Source: an uncultured beta proteobacterium
GTDB taxonomy: Bacteria; Pseudomonadota; Gammaproteobacteria; Burkholderiales; Rhodocyclaceae
Length of the DNA stretch: 12,006 bases
Reading direction: 5' to 3'
Assembly: GCA_903930395.1 (NCBI GenBank)
Contig: CAIYYE010000426.1
Location: 1-12,006, forward strand
Shown in pieces: positions 6,953 through 12,006 of this stretch (position 1 is its first letter; the number at the start of each line of letters is the position of its first letter). The translations under genes and the position numbers were made by a program. Under the pieces are notes generated by a model, which was not told the DNA's origin, searched no databases, and worked only from the letters and a program-made list of their open reading frames with translations.

Positions 6953-7558
6953 ATGCGCTTTCGTCTTTACGCCATCCTCGCCCTCATCGCCAGCCTGCTC
7001 TCGGGCTGCGGCTACAACCAGATCCAGATCAACGACGAGGGCGTCAACGCCGCCTGGTCCGAGGTGCTCAACCAGTACAAACGCCGGGCCGACCTCATTC
7101 CCAATCTGGTGTCCGTGGTCCAGGGCTATGCCGCCCACGAAAAGGAAGTGCTGACCCGCGTCACCGAGGCGCGCGCCAACGTCGCCGGCATGAAGATCAC
7201 GCCGGAACTGGTCAATGACGAGGCCGCTTTTGCCAAGTTCCAGAAGGCGCAATCCGAACTTTCCGGCGCCCTCTCCCGCCTGCTCGTGGTGTCGGAAAAC
7301 TATCCGCAGCTCAAGGCCGACGCCAATTTCCGCGACCTTCAGGCCCAGCTCGAAGGCACCGAAAACCGCATAACCGTGGCGCGCAACCGCTACATCGACA
7401 CGGTCCGCCAGTACAACATCTCGGTGCGCACCTTCCCCAACAACCTGACGGCCATGGTCATGGGCTGGAAGACGAAAGCCAATTTCACGGTCGAGGACGA
7501 AAAAGCCATTTCGGCACCGCCGGTCATCAAGTTCGACACCCCGGCTGCGGCCAGGTAA
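6953..7558 (+). CDS. lemA: LemA family lipoprotein
   Basis: This is a 201-residue envelope protein of the LemA family, which folds as a long helical bundle; its function is poorly understood. The N-terminus is a lipoprotein signal with lipobox LLSGC and lipid-bearing Cys19. Family blocks are present: YKRRADLIPNLV (42-53), the AHEKEVLTRVTEARA helix (61-75), ENYPQLKA (115-122) and ENRITVARNRYID (137-149). The C-terminal FPNN segment is also typical. I chose the ATG at 6953 over the in-frame ATG at 6917 because GGAG at 6941-6944 lies 8 bases ahead and the lipoprotein signal starts there. It is followed 6 bp later by a TPM-domain gene, the usual lemA partner. Family assignment is very secure. Confidence 0.95.
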   Translation: MRFRLYAILALIASLLSGCGYNQIQINDEGVNAAWSEVLNQYKRRADLIPNLVSVVQGYAAHEKEVLTRVTEARANVAGMKITPELVNDEAAFAKFQKAQSELSGALSRLLVVSENYPQLKADANFRDLQAQLEGTENRITVARNRYIDTVRQYNISVRTFPNNLTAMVMGWKTKANFTVEDEKAISAPPVIKFDTPAAAR

Positions 7559-7564
7559 GCCACG

Positions 7565-8401
7565 ATGCTACGCTGGCTGGCCATTCTCTGCTTTGCGCTA
7601 CTACCGCTGTCCGGATGGAGTGCGAACGAGGTGGCGCTGCCGGCGCTCAGCGAGCGCGTCACCGATCTGACCGCTACGCTCTCGGCCGAAGACCGTGCCG
7701 GGCTGACGGCCAGCCTCGCCGCACTGGAAAAAGACAAGGGTGCGCAAATCGCCATTGTGCTGCTGCCGACAACGCAACCGGAGAGCATCGAGCAATTCGG
7801 TATCCGCCTCGCCGAGGCCTGGAAGATAGGCCGCAAGGGCGTCGATGATGGCCTGATCGTCATCGTGGCCAAGGATGACCGGCGCATGCGCATCGAGGTC
7901 GGCTACGGGCTGGAGGGCGCCATTCCCGATGCCATCGCCAAGCGCATCGTGGCCGAACAGATGGCGCCGCGTTTCCGCCAGGGCGATTTTGCCGGCGGCC
8001 TGCGGGCCACCGTCGCAAGCCTGGACAAAGTCATTCGCGGCGAACCCTTGCCCGCCCCCGTTACGCCGGCAAAACAAGGCGGGACAGACGCCGGCGATGC
8101 ACTGACCTTTCTCCTCATCGTGCTCTTCATGGCCGGCGTCATCCGCTCCATGTTCGGACTGCTCGGCTCGCTGGCCGTCTCCGGTGCGGCGGGCTGGCTG
8201 GCGTGGACAATCTTTGCTTCCCTTGGCCTGGCCGGCGGCGCGGCCCTGCTCGCCTTTGCACTTTCTTTCGTTCGCCTCGGCCGGGGCGGCTGGCATTCCG
8301 GCGGGGGATTCCCCGGCGGTTTCGGCGGCTCCTCGGGCGGCGGTGGATTCTCCGGCGGCGGAGGCGGTTTTGGTGGCGGCGGCGCTTCGGGAAATTGGTG
8401 A
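7565..8401 (+). CDS. TPM-domain membrane protein, YgcG family
   Basis: This 278-residue protein has a signal peptide (cleavage around GWSA|N at 17-21). An extracytoplasmic TPM domain follows at about 25-158, with QIAIVLLPTT (61-70), KGVDDGLIVIVAKDDRRMRIEVGYGLEG (91-118) and IPDAIAKRIV (120-129). Hydrophobic segments follow at about 178-200 and 205-236. It ends in a glycine-rich tail (GGGFPGGFGG onward, 246-275), the signature of YgcG/BA71-type proteins. TPM domains have been tied to photosystem II repair in plants and a phosphatase-like fold, but the bacterial role is not settled. The start lies 6 bp after lemA, with the pair's normal gene order. The GC-rich, glycine-coding stretch at 8280-8395 is coding low complexity, not a DNA repeat element. 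Confidence 0.93.
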   Translation: MLRWLAILCFALLPLSGWSANEVALPALSERVTDLTATLSAEDRAGLTASLAALEKDKGAQIAIVLLPTTQPESIEQFGIRLAEAWKIGRKGVDDGLIVIVAKDDRRMRIEVGYGLEGAIPDAIAKRIVAEQMAPRFRQGDFAGGLRATVASLDKVIRGEPLPAPVTPAKQGGTDAGDALTFLLIVLFMAGVIRSMFGLLGSLAVSGAAGWLAWTIFASLGLAGGAALLAFALSFVRLGRGGWHSGGGFPGGFGGSSGGGGFSGGGGGFGGGGASGNW

Positions 8402-8405
8402 AATC

Positions 8406-8900
8406 ATGTTCAGACGCTTGCTAAAACACCTGACATCCCCCGGCTGGTGGGCCAGACGGGCCTTCCGGACAGCTGACCTGACAGCCATCGCCAACGCAGT
8501 CAAGGCCTCGGAGAAAATTCACCGCGGCGAAATCCGCATCGCCATCGAAGGCCCGCTACCCCTTCGATCACTGCTCGCCAATCAATCCTGTCGCGACCGT
8601 GCGGCCATGCTCTTCCATTCCCTTGGCGTCGCGGCGACGCGCGAAGCAAACGGCATCCTCGTTTATGTCCAGTTGGTCGACCGCCGCGTCGAGATTCTTG
8701 CCGACCGCGGCATTGCCACCGTCGTCGCCCAGGCGGAATGGGATGCCATCTGCCGTCGCCTGGAAACAGCATTTGTCGCCAGGCATTACGGGGTGGGCAT
8801 GGTGGATGCCATCACCCGGATCACCGCATTGCTGGCCCGGCACTTCCCCGCCACCGGAGAGAATCCGAACGAACTCCACGACGCACCGACACTGCTGTGA
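8406..8900 (+). CDS. Second, stand-alone TPM-domain protein
   Basis: This 164-residue protein has a divergent TPM domain and lacks the signal peptide, membrane segments and Gly-rich tail of its neighbour. Diagnostic features are IANAVKASEKIHRGEIRIAIEG (28-49, matching the first helix and strand), RAAMLFHSLGVAATREANGILVYVQLVDRRVEILADRGI (65-103) and a final helical part ending in HYGVGMVDAITRI (127-139). The ILVYVQLVDRRVEI block corresponds to the LIVIVAKDDRRMRI block of the upstream gene. The frame is open further upstream inside the previous gene, but the ATG at 8406 sits 4 bp after its stop and gives the family length. A third gene of this kind is common after lemA-ygcG. It is probably cytoplasmic or membrane-associated through its partners; its role is unknown. 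Confidence 0.85.
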   Translation: MFRRLLKHLTSPGWWARRAFRTADLTAIANAVKASEKIHRGEIRIAIEGPLPLRSLLANQSCRDRAAMLFHSLGVAATREANGILVYVQLVDRRVEILADRGIATVVAQAEWDAICRRLETAFVARHYGVGMVDAITRITALLARHFPATGENPNELHDAPTLL

Positions 8901-9097
8901 AGCTCCGCACATGTTGGACCAGCAAGTCGTGTCCGATTTGTGCCATTTTCTGCGCCTTTTGACCAATGCCCCCCTACCCCAGGCTATACCAAAGCCCATG
9001 GCAAAGTGCTAGATTGGCGGTCTTGCCTGGCCAGTTTGCCAACAGATAAATTCAGCCCGCCAGTCAACATCAAAAAAACAGCGTCTCAGGGGAACAC
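8901..9097 (+). promoter_or_regulatory. Intergenic region upstream of kup, with weak candidate promoter and RBS
   Basis: This 197-bp gap carries the leader of kup. A clear ribosome-binding site, AGGGGA at 9088-9093, lies 4 bases before the ATG at 9098 and supports that start. The best promoter-like pair I find is TTGCCT (9023-9028) and GATAAA (9045-9050) with a 16-bp spacer, each 4 of 6 from consensus, which is weak evidence. I see no clear terminator for the preceding operon and no riboswitch-like structure. Confidence 0.3.
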
Positions 9098-10963
9098 ATG
9101 TCGTCGCACAACAAGCAAGCCTTGCCGGCCATTACGGTCGCTGCCATCGGGGTCGTCTTCGGCGACATCGGCACCAGTCCGCTGTATGCCCTCAAGGAAA
9201 TCTTCAGCGGCCACCACCCCATCCCGGTCACGCCGGAAAACATCATGGGCGTCCTCTCGCTGGTCTTCTGGGCGATCATCGTCCTGGTCACCATCAAGTA
9301 CGTCGCCATCATCATGCGCGCCGACAATCGCGGCGAAGGCGGCTCGCTGGCGCTGCTGGCGCTGGTCACCGAACGGGCCAAGAACCCCCGCCTGTCGTGG
9401 ATCATCACGCTGCTCGGCATCTTTGCCGCGGCGCTGTTCTACGGCGACAGCATGATCACCCCGGCCATTTCGGTGCTCTCCGCCGTTGAAGGTCTGGAGA
9501 TCATCACGCCTGACCTCAAGCCCTACGTCATCCCGATCACGCTGGGCATCCTGACCGGCCTATTCTTCATCCAGAAACATGGCACCGGCGCCGTCGGCAT
9601 CCTCTTCGGGCCGGTCATGGTGGCCTGGTTCGCCATCCTGGCCATTCTTGGCATGCTGCAGATCGTCAATAACCCGGCCATCCTGCTCGCCCTCAATCCA
9701 CTCTATGCGGCGTTTTTCATCACCGAGCACCCCGGCCTCGCCTTCATGGCACTTGGCTCGGTCGTTCTCGCCGTGACCGGCGGCGAAGCGCTGTACACCG
9801 ACATGGGCCACTTCGGCCGCTTCCCGATTCGCCTCGCCTGGTTCGGCTTCGTCATGCCGGCGCTGGTCATCAACTATTTCGGCCAGGGCGCCCTGCTTCT
9901 GGTCGAACCGGAAGCCATTGCCAGCCCCTTCTTCCATCTCTCGCCGGACTGGGCCTTGATCCCGATGGTCATCCTGGCCACGGCGGCCACCGTCATTGCG
10001 TCGCAGGCCGTCATTTCAGGCGCCTTCTCGGTCGCCCGCCAGTCGATCCAGATGGGCCTGCTGCCGCGCATGCAGATCATCCACACCTCGGGCATGGAAG
10101 AAGGACAGATTTACGTGCCCTTCACCAACTGGTCACTCTACCTGGCCGTCGTCGCCCTCGTCATCGGCTTCAAGAGCTCCTCCAACCTGGCCGCCGCCTA
10201 CGGCATCGCCGTGACCGGCACGATGCTCATCGACACCATCCTCGTCGCCTTCGTCATGGTTCTCATGTGGAAGTGGAACAAGTTTCTCGTCGCGCTCGTT
10301 GCCGGCTCGCTGCTCCTTGTCGACATCGCCTTCTTTTCCGCCAACATCATCAAGGTTCCCGAGGGCGGCTGGTTCCCGCTGGTCATGGGTATCGTTTCCT
10401 TTACCGTGCTGACCACCTGGCGACGCGGCCGGCGCATGGTGTCGGATGAAATGGCCAAGCAAAGCATCCCGATGAGCGACTTCCTGCACTCGATCGACGA
10501 TGTGCACCGCATCTACGGCACGGCCATCTTCATGACCAGCGCCAAGGATGGCGTGCCGCCGGCATTGCTGCATAACCTCAAGCACAATCAGGTGCTGCAT
10601 GAGCGCGTTGTGCTGGTCACCGTGCAGACCACCGACACGCCGACAGTGAACGATATGGAGCGCATCTACCTGCATCGAATGCAGAAGGGCTTCATGCGCC
10701 TGATCATTCGCTACGGCTTCATGGAAAGCCCGGACATTCCCGGTGCGCTCGAACTCTGCAAGGGTCACGGCGAGCGTTTCGACATGATGGAAACCACCTT
10801 CTACCTGTCGCGTGAAACCATCGTCCCGTCCATGGCCCGCGGCATGCTCCCGATGCGCGCCCGCCTCTTTGCCGTGATGTCCAAAAACGCCACAAGCGCC
10901 AGCGACTTCTTCCATATTCCGACCAATCGCGTGGTCGAACTGGGCACCCAGCTCGTCATCTGA
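9098..10963 (+). CDS. kup: Potassium uptake permease Kup (KUP/HAK/KT family)
   Basis: Kup is an inner-membrane K+ transporter, proton-coupled in the family members studied. The 621 residues are nearly identical in length to E. coli Kup, with about 12 membrane segments in the first 430 residues and a soluble C-terminal domain. Diagnostic motifs are [14 protein letters not shown] (22-35), [10 protein letters not shown] (73-82), [21 protein letters not shown] (114-134), the [20 protein letters not shown] block, [10 protein letters not shown] and [16 protein letters not shown]. The C-terminal [20 protein letters not shown] and [12 protein letters not shown] close the protein as in the family. The residue after FYG is Asp rather than the Glu of E. 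coli, a conservative change common in homologues. It is monocistronic, ending in an intrinsic terminator. Assignment is very secure. Confidence 0.98.
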   Translation: MSSHNKQALPAITVAAIGVVFGDIGTSPLYALKEIFSGHHPIPVTPENIMGVLSLVFWAIIVLVTIKYVAIIMRADNRGEGGSLALLALVTERAKNPRLSWIITLLGIFAAALFYGDSMITPAISVLSAVEGLEIITPDLKPYVIPITLGILTGLFFIQKHGTGAVGILFGPVMVAWFAILAILGMLQIVNNPAILLALNPLYAAFFITEHPGLAFMALGSVVLAVTGGEALYTDMGHFGRFPIRLAWFGFVMPALVINYFGQGALLLVEPEAIASPFFHLSPDWALIPMVILATAATVIASQAVISGAFSVARQSIQMGLLPRMQIIHTSGMEEGQIYVPFTNWSLYLAVVALVIGFKSSSNLAAAYGIAVTGTMLIDTILVAFVMVLMWKWNKFLVALVAGSLLLVDIAFFSANIIKVPEGGWFPLVMGIVSFTVLTTWRRGRRMVSDEMAKQSIPMSDFLHSIDDVHRIYGTAIFMTSAKDGVPPALLHNLKHNQVLHERVVLVTVQTTDTPTVNDMERIYLHRMQKGFMRLIIRYGFMESPDIPGALELCKGHGERFDMMETTFYLSRETIVPSMARGMLPMRARLFAVMSKNATSASDFFHIPTNRVVELGTQLVI

Positions 10964-10983
10964 CCGACCTCCGCCCACCATCG

Positions 10984-11013
10984 ACGCCCTGCCCGGAACG
11001 GCAGGGCGTTTTC
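10984..11013 (+). terminator. Intrinsic terminator after kup
   Basis: A perfect 10-bp stem is formed by ACGCCCTGCC (10984-10993) and GGCAGGGCGT (11000-11009), with the 6-base loop CGGAAC. A short T run follows (11009-11012). It lies 20 bp after the kup stop and separates kup from the ankyrin gene. Confidence 0.9.
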
Positions 11014-11119
11014 ATTGGCAGGCGAAGCAACATCAGCAAAAACTGAAACTAGCGCAGATCAATGTGATCGAAACCCCAAACGGCAAAAATCGACTCATGA
11101 CCTATATCAGGACACCCGG

Positions 11120-11593
11120 ATGAAACGCCTGCTTCCCCTGCTTTTCCTTGCCAGCCTTGCCCTTCCGGCCTTTGCCGAGGTACAGACCTACGACCAGCCC
11201 ATCCACGATGCCGCCCGCACCGGCAATGGCGACGACATTCGCCGACTGCTCAAGAGCGAGCCCAAGCTCGTCAGCATCCGCACAGCGCAAGGCTCGACCC
11301 CGCTCCACCTCGCCGCCACCAACCCCGACACCAGCGCCATGAGCGCCCTGATCGCTGCCGGGGCCGATGTCATGGCCCGCGACAACGAAGGCGCCACGCC
11401 CTTGCATATGGCCGCCTACGCCAGCCGCCCGAAAAATACCCGCTTGATGCTCGAAGCCGGCGCCGACCCGCAAGCCAAGACCGACAACGGCCGCGATGCC
11501 GGCTCGCTGGCGCGCAAGGTCAAGGCCGACGAAACCGCCGGCGTCCTCTCGCTCTGGGTGCTCAAGGGCTGCAAGGCCGGCAAGCCATGCTGA
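11120..11593 (+). CDS. Exported ankyrin-repeat protein
   Basis: This 157-residue protein has a clear signal peptide (MKRLLPLLFLASLALPAFA, cleavage before Glu20), so it acts in the periplasm or beyond. Three ankyrin units follow: about 26-56 (PIHDAARTGNGDDIRRLL), 58-88 (GSTPLHLAATNPDTSAMSALIAAGADV) and 91-121 (GATPLHMAAY ... LMLEAGADPQAK). A short helical tail contains two cysteines, C151 and C157, the last being the final residue. The ATG at 11120 is chosen over an upstream open frame because it starts the signal peptide and has AGGA at 11109-11112. It overlaps the DUF411-like gene by 7 bp, which indicates coupled translation and possibly a shared function. Its binding partner is unknown. Confidence 0.88.
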   Translation: MKRLLPLLFLASLALPAFAEVQTYDQPIHDAARTGNGDDIRRLLKSEPKLVSIRTAQGSTPLHLAATNPDTSAMSALIAAGADVMARDNEGATPLHMAAYASRPKNTRLMLEAGADPQAKTDNGRDAGSLARKVKADETAGVLSLWVLKGCKAGKPC

Positions 11594-12006
11594 AAGCACT
11601 TCCGCTGCTGCTCGCACTGGCCGCCGGCAACGTCACCGCCGAGCCGGCCGCCGCCCTGCCCCCGGTCGAAGTCTTCACCCCGACGGTATGCCTGACCTGC
11701 ATCGAATGGGCCGAGCACCTGCGCCAGAACGGCTTCACCGTAAAGGTCACGCCGACCGACGACATGGACGCCGTGAAGCGTCGCCTGAAAGTACCCAGGG
11801 ACATGGAGTCGGTACCCAGCGCGCGGGTCGCTGGCTATTTTGTCGAAGGCCACGTCCCGGCCGAAGACATCAAGCTGCTGCTCAGCGAAAAACCCCGTGC
11901 CCTCGGCCTCGCCGTCCCCGGCCTGCCCCAGGGCGCTCCCGGCCGCGAATTCTCCAATCCGACCTGCGAAACGGCCTGCACCATGCTCGACAAGGAAGGC
12001 GTCGAA
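11587..12006 (+). CDS. DUF411-like exported protein, cut by the right edge
   Basis: The frame starts at ATG 11587 and is open to the end of the window (140 codons, no stop). A probable signal peptide (LPLLLALAAGNVTAEPAAA) is followed by a region resembling DUF411, a thioredoxin-like family often found with copper resistance genes. Matching blocks are VEVFTPTVCLTCIEWAEHL (27-45), FTVKVTPTDDMDAVKRRLKVP (50-70), VAGYFVEGHVPAEDIKLLL (81-99) and KPRALGLAVPGLPQGAPG (102-119). It departs from the family in three ways. The usual CGCC is CLTC (C35, C38), the conserved SCHTA is SVPSA (76-79 region), and a second Cys pair, C127 and C131, appears after the glycine-rich block. It is translationally coupled to the ankyrin gene. 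The family call is good, but metal binding of this member is uncertain. Confidence 0.75.
   Translation, partial: MLKALPLLLALAAGNVTAEPAAALPPVEVFTPTVCLTCIEWAEHLRQNGFTVKVTPTDDMDAVKRRLKVPRDMESVPSARVAGYFVEGHVPAEDIKLLLSEKPRALGLAVPGLPQGAPGREFSNPTCETACTMLDKEGVE

Noticed and set aside
8280..8395. GGC/GGN-rich stretch resembling a tandem repeat
   Set aside because: It encodes the irregular glycine-rich tail typical of YgcG-type proteins. No fixed repeat unit is seen, so it is coding low complexity.
7601..8503. Minus-strand open frame of 300 codons opposite the first TPM gene
   Set aside because: The translation is low-complexity Ala/Gly/Arg/Gln, as expected for the complement of the TPM gene, whose domain and Gly-rich tail are clear.
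10133..10981. Minus-strand open frame of 282 codons opposite the 3' half of kup
   Set aside because: It is an antisense shadow; kup is unambiguous through its C-terminal NRVVELGTQ block, and the reverse translation has no family features.

Overview
This is a high-GC, densely packed chromosomal window. The gene families and wording of the proteins point to a betaproteobacterium, most likely the Rhodocyclaceae (Dechloromonas/Azonexus-like). That placement is an inference from protein character and gene content, not from a marker gene. No rRNA, tRNA, CRISPR array, insertion sequence, phage gene or integration scar is visible.

Left part (1-3331): a short ankyrin-repeat protein lies at the edge, possibly cut at its N-terminus. 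It is followed by a divergently transcribed pair that together make most of a ferric-iron-type ABC importer: a two-domain inner-membrane permease (minus strand) and its ATPase (plus strand). They are separated by only 29 bp, which hold a perfectly palindromic ATTATAAT that can serve as a -10 element in both directions. No periplasmic iron-binding protein is encoded here.

Middle part (2183-6822): the ATPase leads a tightly spaced plus-strand run of six genes, with gaps of 15 and 3 bp and then overlaps of 4, 11 and 4 bp. After the ATPase come the two bacterial N-degron aminoacyl-tRNA-protein transferases, aat and bpt. Then come three exported proteins: an MliC-YbaY two-domain protein, an unrecognised 130-residue protein, and a CapA-type metallophosphoesterase-fold protein.

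Right part (6823-12006): a lemA lipoprotein gene is followed by two TPM-domain genes in a compact three-gene operon. Next is kup, the potassium uptake permease, with a clear intrinsic terminator. The last two genes overlap by 7 bp: an exported ankyrin-repeat protein and an exported DUF411-like protein that runs off the right edge. The DUF411-like protein lacks residues that are normally conserved in the family.

Most of the window is ordinary housekeeping and envelope biology. The points that deserve a second look are the symmetric, nearly leaderless divergent promoter, a cysteine cluster in the ATPase regulatory domain, the MliC-YbaY fusion and its uncharacterised exported neighbour, and the atypical DUF411 protein. 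I see no convincing new defence, mobile or biosynthetic system.
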